Below are positions 1-9,315 of a DNA stretch of 64,000 bases, one piece after another. The stretch comes from Marispirochaeta sp. GTDB lineage: Bacteria > Spirochaetota > Spirochaetia > JC444 > Marispirochaetaceae. The translations under genes were made by a program, and so were the position numbers. The stretch lies in contig NZ_OY764213.1 in assembly GCF_963668165.1 (NCBI RefSeq), positions 1 through 64,000 on the forward strand. Reading direction: 5' to 3'. Each line of letters begins with the position of its first letter. Position 1 is the stretch's first letter. The notes under the pieces are model-generated. The model was not told the DNA's origin, made no database searches, and saw only the letters and a list, made by a program, of their open reading frames with translations.

Positions 1-59
1 TACGACTGAGGCACAAACTGCGCCAGCTTAACGGTTTGCAGCTCAACTGGGTGTTATGT
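1..59 (+). other. attC site, 3' part (type 1)
   Basis: The window opens inside a cassette recombination site. The final block reads GCTCAACTGGGTGTTATGT, the same L'-R' arrangement as the complete sites further on, with R' GTTATGT at 53-59. It marks the left border of the first complete cassette. The R'' half lies outside the window. Confidence 0.8.
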
Positions 60-92
60 ATAATATGGAGATAATAGGTTTGGGTTGAGTTT

Positions 93-1169
93 GTGACAAA
101 AAAACAAATTGTACAAGGCTACAAAAGGAAATACAAAGCAATTGAAATTGCTACAAGAAAGCTAACTGAATTAACAACTACAATTATATCTAGTGAATCA
201 ATTCAGACACATGCTATCCTGGGGCGAACAAAAAGTATTGATAGCTATGCAAAAAAAGTAGAGCGTTATGATAGACTTGAAGATAATATAACTGATTATA
301 TTGGTCTACGCATTATAACCTATGTACAATCTGATGCAGATAAAGTATGCAATATCATAGAAAAAGAATTTAGTATTGATGAAAAGAACTGCATAAATAA
401 GAATAATGACTTGGGTGCAGATAAAATAGGATACCGGTCAATCCATTATATCGCAAAGTTAAAAGAAGATAGAACAGAGTTAGTAGAATATAAAGATATG
501 AAAGAATACTGTTTTGAAATACAAGTACGTACTTTACTACAACATGCTTGGGCAGAAATAGAGCATGATAGAAAATATAAATTTTCTGGGGTATTACCTT
601 TGTCAATACAAAGAAGATTGAATCTTGTATCAGCTGTTCTTGAAGTTGCGGATAATGAGTTTAATGCAATTGCCCAGGAATTTGATGTATATTATAATTC
701 GATAGAATCAGATATCAGAAATAAGAAATATGATGCCGAAATAAATTCAACTACTTTGTTTGAGTATATAAAACAAAATTATCAGAAATATTTTAAAAAC
801 TCCAACTGGGTTAAACTTTTTCAGGAAAACAACGAAGAAATGATTAATGAACTTATAGATTATGGTGTGCACACCATAAATGAATTAACCCAGCTCGAGA
901 AAGTTGATTATTTTAATAAAATAATTTACTCGAATCATGAACAAACATTCATTGGGATATTACGTGACTTGATGATTATAAATGACTATAAAAGATACTT
1001 TAAAAAAGCATGGAAAAATCATTGGGACGGTATAGATGACGAAACAGAAAATATTTACGTAGACTTTGGGATTCCAGTAAAGGAACTTTACTCAAAATAT
1101 AAACTATCGCATCTGAATGATGATGAATTCGAAGAAGATGAATTTGATGAAAATGATTTACCTTTCTGA
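93..1169 (+). CDS. RelA/SpoT-domain (p)ppGpp synthetase, cassette-borne
   Basis: Predicted 358-aa alarmone synthetase that transfers pyrophosphate from ATP to a guanine nucleotide. The synthetase motifs are intact: an R-x-K-S nucleotide-binding stretch near residue 45 (GRTKSIDSYAKK), DYIGLRIITY near 70, the G-loop GYRSIHY near 113, and EIQVRTLLQHAWAEIEH near 142. There is no HD hydrolase, TGS or ACT domain, so it is a small single-function synthetase. It has an extra C-terminal region of about 170 aa of unknown role and a very acidic tail. The start is GTG at 93. It is the only gene of its cassette, 34 nt after R'. The length resembles fused toxin-antitoxin alarmone synthetases such as CapRel, but the G-loop is of the canonical (p)ppGpp type, so that link is only a suggestion. 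Confidence 0.85.
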   Translation: MTKKQIVQGYKRKYKAIEIATRKLTELTTTIISSESIQTHAILGRTKSIDSYAKKVERYDRLEDNITDYIGLRIITYVQSDADKVCNIIEKEFSIDEKNCINKNNDLGADKIGYRSIHYIAKLKEDRTELVEYKDMKEYCFEIQVRTLLQHAWAEIEHDRKYKFSGVLPLSIQRRLNLVSAVLEVADNEFNAIAQEFDVYYNSIESDIRNKKYDAEINSTTLFEYIKQNYQKYFKNSNWVKLFQENNEEMINELIDYGVHTINELTQLEKVDYFNKIIYSNHEQTFIGILRDLMIINDYKRYFKKAWKNHWDGIDDETENIYVDFGIPVKELYSKYKLSHLNDDEFEEDEFDENDLPF

Positions 1170-1174
1170 TATAT

Positions 1175-1344
1175 ACATAACCTGCAGTTGGAGCAGACAA
1201 ACCTACTGTCACAGTTTGTGCGGAAGTAAAGAAAAGTGAACAACAGTTTTGCATTGTTCTATCGAATCAGTGGAGTTATACTGTTTCTGAAAGATGCACA
1301 AACTGCGCCAGCTTAACGGTTTGCAGCTCAACTGGGTGTTATGT
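1175..1344 (+). other. attC site (type 1), complete
   Basis: R'' ACATAAC (1175-1181) is the exact complement of GTTATGT, the R' that opens this cassette at 53-59, as expected for a circularising cassette. L'' (GCAGTTGGAGC) pairs with L' (GCTCAACTGGG), and R' GTTATGT is at 1338-1344. The 170-bp site has internal complementary segments, for example CAGTTTGTGC with GCACAAACTG. Confidence 0.88.
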
Positions 1345-1902
1345 GGACATAGGTTCAGATACAGATATCCTTCTGTTTTTTCGCTAATATATGATGTTGG
1401 AAGTCATGAAGAATGGATGAAAAAGAAATAGATATTAATGAGATTGATAAATACATCAATTTTTATAATATGCTTTCATTTTCAACTGCACCTTGGTTAG
1501 CCCAGGGAATTAATACAATTGTGAATTTGGATACTCAGGTTTACTCATCGATTAGCGAAACAATTAAATCAATAAAGTATCTCCTTCATATTGGGAGAAT
1601 AAATGATGCGTATACATTATTGAGAAAGTATTATGATTCAACAATGATAAATATATATACTAATCTCTATCTTCTAGAGAATTTCTCAATAGAAAACGAA
1701 ATTGTAGCAAAAATTGAGAACTGGAGAAGAGGAATAGAAAAATTACCAGAATATAGAATAATTTCTCAATATATTAATAACTCAAAAAATATTTCGGAAA
1801 TTAATAGAATTCTATAATGAGCCCAGGAAACGAGACAGCTTCTGGGGGTGCCTTTAAGGTGTAACTCTCGCCTTCCAGGGAGCAGAGAGGTATAGTAGTA
1901 CC

Positions 1903-2205
1903 ATGAGGAAGAGCTACAACACCGCATTCAAATCGAAAGTGGCACTTGAGGCTATCAAGGAGCAGGAGACCATACAGCAGATTGCACTTAAATACGATGT
2001 GCATCCGAACCAGGTATCGCAGTGGAAAAAGCAGCTGCCGGACAATCTTCCTGCGACTTTCGAGCGTCCTAATAAGAAGCGAGAAGAGGAGCGCAGGCTT
2101 GAGCAGGAGCGCGACCAACTGCTGCGAACTGTTGGAGAACTGACAGTTGTGAACGAATTCCTCAAAAAAAAACACCGCGAGTATTACGGGAAAGATCCGG
2201 AATGA
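1903..2205 (+). CDS. IS3-family transposase OrfA (copy 1)
   Basis: A 100-aa protein with an N-terminal helix-turn-helix of the IS3 OrfA type (AFKSKVALEAIKEQETIQQIA, then a DVHPNQVSQWK recognition helix) and a C-terminal coiled coil rich in Glu and Arg that would mediate multimerisation. It binds the IS ends. Its stop codon overlaps the OrfB start in ATGA, suggesting translational coupling rather than the classic -1 frameshift. Confidence 0.9.
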   Translation: MRKSYNTAFKSKVALEAIKEQETIQQIALKYDVHPNQVSQWKKQLPDNLPATFERPNKKREEERRLEQERDQLLRTVGELTVVNEFLKKKHREYYGKDPE

Positions 2206-3044
2206 TTGATCCGAACCATCCCGAGCTGAGCATAGCGCAGCAGTGTCGTACTCTTGAGGTCACTCGGAGCTCCTACTACCGCAAAGGCCGAGATATGCGA
2301 ACAGAGACGGATCTGGAGGATCTCACAGTCATTCTGGAGTATCACAAGAAGGTCCCCTTTTACGGCTATCGCAAAGTATCACGAGTGCTGTTACCCGAGC
2401 ATCCTCACCTGACCAGAAAACGAGTCAGGCGGCTGATGAAGCGTTTTGGACTGCGGGCATTATATCCTGGGCCAAATCTGAGCAAGGCACGCAACGATCA
2501 CAAGAAATATCCGTATTTGTTGCGCGGTAAGCAAATACGGCATCCCAATCAGGTTTGGGCCAGTGATATCACCTATATTGGTCTTCCGCAGGGGCACGTC
2601 TATCTGGTGGCTATAGTGGATCTGTACTCTCGTAAGGTCTTGAGCTGGCGGCTTTCGAATAGCATGGATCCGTCATTCTGTGTTGCCGCGCTGCAGGAGG
2701 CGATCGAGACCTATGGGGTCCCGGCGATCTTTAACACGGATCAGGGTAGCCAGTTCACAAGCAGGGCCTACCTGTCGGTGTTGGAAGAACACCAGGTGGA
2801 GATCAGCATGGACGGCGTTGGCCGCGCACTGGACAATGTGTATGTCGAACGACTGTGGCGCTCATTGAAATATGAGGATATCTACCTGCGGTCATATGAG
2901 AGCATGGTGGAATTACATCATGGGATTGAACACTACTTCACGTTCTACAACACCGAACGGCTACACCAGTCGCTGGAGTACAGGACACCGGAAGAGATGC
3001 ATCAATCATTCGCTACGGAGAACCCGCTGCCGTTGGCAGCGTAG
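2202..3044 (+). CDS. IS3-family transposase OrfB (copy 1)
   Basis: A 280-aa DDE integrase-core transposase. It has an HTH_21-type N-terminus (HKKVPFYGYRKVSRVLL), then the catalytic residues: Asp in WASDITYIG, Asp in FNTDQGSQFTS, and Glu in the final block (ERLWRSLKYED). The end reads YNTERLHQSLEYRTPEE, typical of the family. The frame is complete, so this copy may be active. Confidence 0.92.
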   Translation: MIDPNHPELSIAQQCRTLEVTRSSYYRKGRDMRTETDLEDLTVILEYHKKVPFYGYRKVSRVLLPEHPHLTRKRVRRLMKRFGLRALYPGPNLSKARNDHKKYPYLLRGKQIRHPNQVWASDITYIGLPQGHVYLVAIVDLYSRKVLSWRLSNSMDPSFCVAALQEAIETYGVPAIFNTDQGSQFTSRAYLSVLEEHQVEISMDGVGRALDNVYVERLWRSLKYEDIYLRSYESMVELHHGIEHYFTFYNTERLHQSLEYRTPEEMHQSFATENPLPLAA

Positions 3045-3525
3045 AATAAAACAGGAGGGAGGAGTACACCTTAAACTTCCTATAAAACTGTCTTGACAAT
3101 TGGGCGCAGTTCATTCTTACGAAAGACAACCGATACAAAAAAATACGTGATAGATGTAATAATCAAACACATTATAACTATTTTATACTTAATCTTAATA
3201 AAATACAAATTGCAAGTAAAAAAAATTATATCGATACATTTTGTGATGACATAAGAAACATATTTATAAAACACTTTGCGTATATTTTTTATATTAACGA
3301 TCATTATTTTATGTCAAGCGATTATGTTGAATCATTAGAGATGGGAGAAGAACCAGAAGTGGGATCTGAATATTGGGTTTTTCCTTTTATCCAAGAAATA
3401 TTTGATAATACGATAAAGAAATACAGGCCGGATATTGCAATTATAATTATGGAAAAAAGCAATATGCAATTAAAATGAATAGATTGAAAATACTTTAATA
3501 GTAGAAGGTAGATGAATTGATGCGC

Positions 3526-3697
3526 ACATAACCAGCAATTGGAGCAGTCATGGCTATTGTCATGGTTTGTGCTACTGGTTCCAGGATATGAGTTTTTAGA
3601 ACAGGGTGGTGTGAGCTGAATAGGTGATATTCTGTTGATTGGTAGCAGCACAAACGCATGCCAACTTCACGCCACGCAGCTCAATTGGATGTTCTAC
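3526..3697 (+). other. attC site (type 1), complete
   Basis: R'' ACATAAC (3526-3532) matches the R' GTTATGT that opens the cassette at 1338. L'' is GCAATTGGAGC, L' is GCTCAATTGGAT, and the new R' GTTCTAC lies at 3691-3697. Length 172 bp. The R' starts the long cassette with the OLD-type gene. Confidence 0.88.
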
Positions 3698-3713
3698 AGA
3701 CATAGGATATTAA

Positions 3714-5609
3714 ATGAGAATTAATAAGTTAATTTTAAAAAATTTCAGAGGGTATAAATCAGAAACAATTATTGATTTTAACGATTTTTCAGTACTTATT
3801 GGAAGAAATGATATTGGCAAATCAACAGTTCTCGAAGCATTAGATATATTCTTTAATGATAAAAAAGCGAATAGTCCTTATTCAAAAGCGGATTTATCCG
3901 TCTCAGGATCTAGTGAAGCTTTGATTGGGATTGTTTTCAGTGATTTGCCTGATACCATAATTGTAGATACCAGTATTCATACAACTTTTGATGATGAGTA
4001 TATGCTAAATGAAAATTCTAAACTCCAAATAAATAAAGTATATGGTGCCTCAGGTGTCAAAAAAATTGAATATTGCTCTATTTCTCCAACAAAAAGAGAA
4101 CTTAGAGAATTGATTACCAAAAAGATAGATGAGCTAAGGGCAATAGCTGATGAACTAGAAGTTCCGATAGAAAACTATAATGGTTCTCAGAGTTCATCCA
4201 TTAGAAAAGCTATATACCAACACTGTGAAAGTCAATTAGATCTTCGTTTACAGAAGACTACTATTCTGAAGACAAGTGATAAAACACAAAATCCAGGCAA
4301 AGAGATATTGTCTCAAATTGAATCATACTTTCCGGTATATTCATTGTTTCAATCAGATAGAAAAAATGAAGAAAAAGATTCTGAAGTTCAAAGCCCTATG
4401 AATTCAGTAATCCAAAAAATTCTAAAAGATCCAACTCTTCAAACAACTTTAGATTCTGTAAAAAGTACAGTAGAAACAGCCGCAAAGCAGGTAGCAGCTA
4501 GTACCATTGAAAAATTGAAAGAAATGAATCCAGAAATTGCTGACTCATTAACTCCAATATTTTCTGAACCAAAATGGGAAAGTGTATTTAAATTTAATCT
4601 ATTTAATGATGAAGGTATTTCGTTAGATAAGAGAGGAAGTGGGGTTCGAAGGTTAATCTTACTAAATTTCTTTAGAGCTCAAGCAGAAAAGACACGCCAT
4701 GAAAAAAATGTTCCCCATATTATTTATGCACTTGAGGAACCAGAAACATCTCAACATCCAAAACATCAAATGATGTTGATAGATGCCTTTAAAACAATAT
4801 CAGAATATAAAAATAATCAAGTTATATTAACTACGCATAGTCCGGGGATCTCAAAATTAGTAAATCCAGATAGTTTAATATTACTGGATACAAACGAAAG
4901 TGATGAAATCGTTGCAAAATCAAAAAATGATGAAATATTTAGAAAGATTTCTGAAGAACTTGGTGTAATGCCTTCTATTGAATTATCAGATATTACAAAT
5001 GTTCAATTAGCTATTTGTGTTGAAGGAAAAAACGATATATCATTTTTAAAGAAAATAAATCAACTTGAAGAATTCCAAAATATTATTGATCTGAATGATG
5101 ACCGAATTATAATACTTCCTATGGGTGGTAGTACCTTACAGTATTGGGTCAATAACGATTACTTATCAAAACTAAATCTAAAACAGTTTCACTTATATGA
5201 TAGCGATATCGGTTCAGATCAACCTCATAAGTACAATAAGTATATTGAGATAATCAATAGTCAAGAGAATGCAAATCAGGCATTAGAAACAAGTTTCAGA
5301 GAGATGGAAAATCTATTTCCAATTTCTCTTCTTCATGAACTGTATAATATTCCAAAAATTGACTTTGAGGATTATGATGAAATTAGTATACCAGAACTAA
5401 TTGCTAAAAATAATTATAAGGTAGCTCAACCAGAGAAGGACTGGGATGAATTAGAAAAAGAAGATAAAAAAGAGAGAATGAGGAAAGTAAAAAATCAATT
5501 GAATATGACACATATTGAATCATTAAAAATCGAACATTTGATTGAAAATGGGAATTTTGAAGAAGTTCGTGGATGGTTTGAAAAAATAAGATCCATGATA
5601 ACAGAGTAA
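3714..5609 (+). CDS. OLD-family ATPase/TOPRIM nuclease, candidate defence protein
   Basis: A 631-aa protein with the OLD-family layout. The N-terminal ABC/SMC-type ATPase has Walker A GRNDIGKST (about residues 30-38), a signature-like segment DKRGSGVRRLILLNFF, Walker B YALEEPETSQHP and the switch histidine in LTTHSP. The C-terminal TOPRIM domain has the metal-binding Glu in CVEGKNDISF (about residue 436), the glycine segment ILPMGGS and the DxD in LYDSDIGSD. OLD proteins are ATP-regulated DNA nucleases used in several phage-defence systems. It is the first gene of a two-gene cassette, 17 nt after R' GTTCTAC and about 60 bp upstream of the HD-GHKL gene, with which it probably works. I do not recognise this pair as a named system. 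Confidence 0.88.
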   Translation: MRINKLILKNFRGYKSETIIDFNDFSVLIGRNDIGKSTVLEALDIFFNDKKANSPYSKADLSVSGSSEALIGIVFSDLPDTIIVDTSIHTTFDDEYMLNENSKLQINKVYGASGVKKIEYCSISPTKRELRELITKKIDELRAIADELEVPIENYNGSQSSSIRKAIYQHCESQLDLRLQKTTILKTSDKTQNPGKEILSQIESYFPVYSLFQSDRKNEEKDSEVQSPMNSVIQKILKDPTLQTTLDSVKSTVETAAKQVAASTIEKLKEMNPEIADSLTPIFSEPKWESVFKFNLFNDEGISLDKRGSGVRRLILLNFFRAQAEKTRHEKNVPHIIYALEEPETSQHPKHQMMLIDAFKTISEYKNNQVILTTHSPGISKLVNPDSLILLDTNESDEIVAKSKNDEIFRKISEELGVMPSIELSDITNVQLAICVEGKNDISFLKKINQLEEFQNIIDLNDDRIIILPMGGSTLQYWVNNDYLSKLNLKQFHLYDSDIGSDQPHKYNKYIEIINSQENANQALETSFREMENLFPISLLHELYNIPKIDFEDYDEISIPELIAKNNYKVAQPEKDWDELEKEDKKERMRKVKNQLNMTHIESLKIEHLIENGNFEEVRGWFEKIRSMITE

Positions 5610-6899
5610 TTATTATATGGTCAGTCTGTTCTATTCTGTATTCAATAGACAAAAGATGAGGAGAGTATAAAAATGGAAAAACTTGAGAAAAATAAGATTT
5701 ATACTCAATTAGTCAGTAAATGTAATTATGAATTAAACCAAGAAAGTGCTCATATAATTACTTTGATAAATGATGTTGTAGATGAATCCTGTAGTCTTTC
5801 AAAAACTATTATTAAGCATATGCCAGAATACACATTACATGATGAAACTCATTTATTTCGTGTATTAATGATAATGGAAAGGTTAATCCCTGAATCTACT
5901 TTATTATTATTGTCGATCCCTGAATTAATGTTACTGATTATTACTGCATTTCTACATGATATTGGAATGGCTCCACCTGAAGATAAAGTAAAAGCGTGGA
6001 AACGTATTTGGAATGAGAGTGAACCAACTGAAGAGGAACTAAATGAATTCTCAAAATTTAATAGGTTTAGAGATACATTTCCTAACAAGATCTTAGAAAT
6101 AGAGAAATTACGGAATAATGATCATTTCTCTCAAGCCACTTTAATCGAAGATTATATTATATCTGAGTATATAAGAAGCACACATGAAGAAAGAGCCAGA
6201 GAGTATATAGCTCTAAACTGGGCTGACAAATTATTGTATAAAGATAAGAATCTATCTTATGAAGTTTCAAAATTGTGTTTTAGTCATGGAGCTAATGCAC
6301 TCTCATTGCTAGAATTAGAAACGAACGTGTTATGTGATGAAAGCAATTTTATTTGTTTACCTTTTATTGGAGTCATTTTAAGATTAGCAGATATATTAGA
6401 TTTTGATGCTAAAAGGACTCCTTCAGTTCTTTTTTCTCATTTAGCGGTAAAAAATCCAGTATCACTTAAAGAATGGCAAAAACATAGAGCTGTTCAATCT
6501 TGGATTATTAAACCTGATAAAATTGCTTTTCATGCTAAATGCAGTCATCCTGCAATTGAGAAAAGCATTTATGATTTCTGTGATCAGATCGATAAAGAAT
6601 TAATTAATTGTAATAATGTTTTAAGTCGAATCAATGATGATTTTCGGGATGAAATGGGTTTTTATCGAATTCCTTTACCTCCAAAAGTCGATAGATCTAA
6701 AATTCTTCCAGAGATTGATATTTTAACTGATAAACCTATATATATTTATGGGCACCTCTAAATACTACTCAAAAATAAGGTTTTGGGGTGCCTATTTTGA
6801 ATTTCTATCAGCACTACATGGCTGATTGCCAACTAAAATACTATTTACTTTTTGCCTTTCACATTTTTGAGGCAGGTTTTTTCCGCTTATCTTCATTTT

Positions 6900-7916
6900 T
6901 TATATCCTTTGCAGCTGTATGTACCGGTTCATATTGTAGGTCAGATTCATGAGTCCGATTATCGCCTCAGCTCTTTGCTTACCTATGGACCGTAACGTTG
7001 AACCATTCATGCTGTTATGTATAAAGCCAAATATATGTTCTACTCGAGCTCTCACTTTGGACTTCTTCCGATTTTTCTCTTTTTGTTTTTCCGTAAGTGG
7101 ATTATTTCTATATCCCTTTTCGTGTATTCTGTTTCGTATGTTCCTGGTATCTAAGATCTCTTTTATTGGGCCACCGGCATAAGCAGAGTCCCCATACACT
7201 TCATGGTGGGAATCATCTTTTTCTAAAAGATCTTCTAAGATTTGGGAATCATGCACAGAGGCATCGCTTACTCCATAGGTTTTTATGAGCTTGGATTTCT
7301 TACATGCTTTCACATGGTTCTTGTACCCGAAATGCCGTTTTCCGCCCTTGCTGGTCCATTTGGCGTCGGTGTCCTTCTGTCTTTTCTTCGATTCATTCCA
7401 ACTCTCAGGAGTTTTTCTGTTTTTGATCTCTTTGTTTTCTTCTCTACTGTTCCGTTGCTTTGGCGCCTCAACAAAGCTGGCATCGACGATATTTCCACTT
7501 TGAGCAATGACCCCTTTCACCATAAGAAACGATCGAAACTTTTCGAATAGAATTTCAATTTTCCCTTTCTTTGTAAGGGTCTCGCGAAAATGCCAGATGG
7601 TCTTCTCATCCGGTACGGTGTCATTTATCTGCAAGCCCAGAAATCTCATAAAAGAAAGCCTGTCTAAAATGTGAAACTGCATCTGAGCGTCGGAGAGATT
7701 GTACAATCTTTGAAGCACCAGGATTTTGAACATCATCACATAATCAAATGGAGGTCTTCCTCCAGGTCCTTTTGCTTCTTTACGAAAGGCTTTCTTAAGG
7801 ATCGGACGAAACATTTCCCAATTGATGTATTCATCCAGCTTTCGAAGCGGATCTCCCTGTTTGCTGATTTTCTCCAGACGGAAATCTTCATCAAAAAAGC
7901 CTTTTTGTTGTGCCAC
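6900..7916 (-). CDS. IS5-family transposase
   Basis: A 338-aa DDE transposase. The N-terminus matches the IS5 DUF772-like region (GRPPFDYVMMFKILVLQRLY, then FLGLQINDTVPDEKTIW). The catalytic Asp lies in GNIVDASFV, the second in YGDSAYAGG, and the Glu in RARVEHIFGFI. The frame is complete, but the right end of the element is disrupted by IS110, so autonomous movement is doubtful. Confidence 0.9.
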   Translation of the reverse strand: MAQQKGFFDEDFRLEKISKQGDPLRKLDEYINWEMFRPILKKAFRKEAKGPGGRPPFDYVMMFKILVLQRLYNLSDAQMQFHILDRLSFMRFLGLQINDTVPDEKTIWHFRETLTKKGKIEILFEKFRSFLMVKGVIAQSGNIVDASFVEAPKQRNSREENKEIKNRKTPESWNESKKRQKDTDAKWTSKGGKRHFGYKNHVKACKKSKLIKTYGVSDASVHDSQILEDLLEKDDSHHEVYGDSAYAGGPIKEILDTRNIRNRIHEKGYRNNPLTEKQKEKNRKKSKVRARVEHIFGFIHNSMNGSTLRSIGKQRAEAIIGLMNLTYNMNRYIQLQRI

Positions 7917-7999
7917 CTCTCATCCTCCTTATGGGAGAATATCACAATTATTTTTTTTGGGAAATTCCTCTAGTTTTTAGAGATTGTATGATTTACGTG

Positions 8000-8215
8000 G
8001 TTGGGCGCAGAGAGTTATCCTCTATCTGACGGGATTGGGGAGCCGGCGGTAGGTTGAGGGCACCGGGAGGCATAAGACCTCGCTTTAGAGATTAACTGAA
8101 ACCTGCCACCGAACACCATAGAGCGGTGCGCCGAGTGACCGGCGCAACCGCGAATAGGAGTACGGTGTAACTCGCGTCTGACCAAAGACTCCCAGTCCTT
8201 CTTATAACCGAAAGG
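8000..8215 (+). ncRNA. candidate IS110 bridge RNA
   Basis: The non-coding leader upstream of the IS110 transposase contains paired segments, for example GGTAGGTT near 8050 with AACCTGCC near 8099 and GCGGTGCGCC followed by GGCGCAACCGC near 8133-8155. IS110-subgroup elements encode a guide (bridge) RNA here. The limits are approximate and no loops have been assigned. Confidence 0.45.
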
Positions 8216-8223
8216 AGGGAAAA

Positions 8224-9315
8224 ATGGAAGAGAAGATTCGGTATGTAGGCATCGACCTTGGTAAACGGACTTACCAGTGTGCGATTCTCGATGAGAAAGC
8301 CAAGAATCAACAGTTCAATGGAAAAGCCGATGGGATTGGCTTAGAGCGACTTGCCAAGAGATTGGGTAATGATGATTTGGTAGGACTGGAAGCGGGGAAC
8401 AATGCGTTCAATATTGCTCGATATCTGACTGACCGGGTTGGGTGCCATGTTGTTGTTCTGAACCCTGGGAAGCTTGCAATGATTTACCAATCGCTGAAAA
8501 AAACGGATAGGGAAGATGCAGTACAAATTGCCCGCCTGTTACAGCGGAACCCGGTAGAAGAATTGCCAACCGTACCGTTGCCAACGAAGAAAGAGGAAGA
8601 GGAGAGGTCAGTTGTAGCCGAACTGGCAACTTACAAAGCAGACCGAACAAGGTACATAAACCGGCTCCATAGTGTGTTTCTCGATTCGGGTATTACAACG
8701 ATAACGAAAGCGGATCTAAAAACGGCATCGAACAGAGAGAAGAACGTATTGACCCTTCTTACCGGACGGCATGTTCGAGAAGCGAGGCGACTGATAGAAA
8801 TGGTTGCCTACTGTGAAGCGATTATTGAAGATTTAGAACAGGAAACAAAGCAGTTCCTGGAATCCGAGAAGAACACTGGGATTCTCATGTCTGTCCCAGG
8901 AGTCGGTCCTGCTACCGCGTTGGCTTTTATTGCCTACGTAGGGGATGGAAGTCGATTTGCGAATGCAGATCAGGTGGCAAACTACGCAGGCCTCACACCT
9001 CGGGTCGATAGCTCTGGGGAAACTCATCGAATGGGGCCAATATCAAAGCAAGGATGTGCATATTTGCGCAGAGTGATCGTACAGGCAGCATGGTCACTGG
9101 TGCGTTCGAAAAGTGGGGGGCACTTGAAAGAGGCTTACAAAACTTTAATCACTCGAAAACCTAAAGCAGTAGCGATTATTGCCATTGCTCGGAGATTAGT
9201 AAAGCTTCTGTACACCTTGGTGACAAAGAAGACATATTATCGGTATAGCCAGCTTAAAGAGAGGCTTGCGAAGCTGAAATATCATAAATTACAAATTATT
9301 GGATTGGGGTCTTGA
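8224..9315 (+). CDS. IS110-family transposase (DEDD)
   Basis: A 363-aa DEDD-type recombinase. It has an N-terminal RuvC-like fold with IRYVGIDLGKRTYQC, Glu in VGLEAGNN, and Asp residues in KKTDREDAVQIARLL. The C-terminal Tnp20 domain has SVPGVGPATALAFIAYVG and the family serine region around RRVIVQAAWSLVRS. The start is ATG 8224 after a strong ribosome site (AAAGGAGGG). The coding end lies 3 nt from the inferred element border. Confidence 0.9.
   Translation: MEEKIRYVGIDLGKRTYQCAILDEKAKNQQFNGKADGIGLERLAKRLGNDDLVGLEAGNNAFNIARYLTDRVGCHVVVLNPGKLAMIYQSLKKTDREDAVQIARLLQRNPVEELPTVPLPTKKEEEERSVVAELATYKADRTRYINRLHSVFLDSGITTITKADLKTASNREKNVLTLLTGRHVREARRLIEMVAYCEAIIEDLEQETKQFLESEKNTGILMSVPGVGPATALAFIAYVGDGSRFANADQVANYAGLTPRVDSSGETHRMGPISKQGCAYLRRVIVQAAWSLVRSKSGGHLKEAYKTLITRKPKAVAIIAIARRLVKLLYTLVTKKTYYRYSQLKERLAKLKYHKLQIIGLGS

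Larger units (their letters stand above)
1813..3113 (+). mobile_element. IS3-family element, copy 1
   Basis: A 1,301-bp element begins TATAATGAGCCC and ends GGGCGCAGTTCA. It is flanked by a 3-bp duplication TTC (1810-1812 and 3114-3116). Two further copies of the same length lie at 21051-22351 and 28888-30188. Comparison shows one clear base difference, at 2816 (C here, G in the others), which is synonymous. It carries two overlapping transposase frames. Confidence 0.92.
1413..3478 (+). pseudogene. unknown 253-aa protein gene interrupted by IS3 copy 1
   Basis: Reading starts at ATG 1413 and runs in frame to 1812, where an IS3-family element is inserted. Removing the element and one copy of the TTC duplication joins codon 134 (C at 1812 plus TT at 3117-3118) and restores an open frame to the stop at 3476-3478. 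The rebuilt product is 253 aa, AT-rich, with no signal peptide and no motif I recognise. It has many Lys, Asn, Ile and Tyr residues and looks soluble and mostly helical. It is the sole gene of its cassette. As it stands, the 5' part ends in a stop codon supplied by the IS. Confidence 0.75.
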
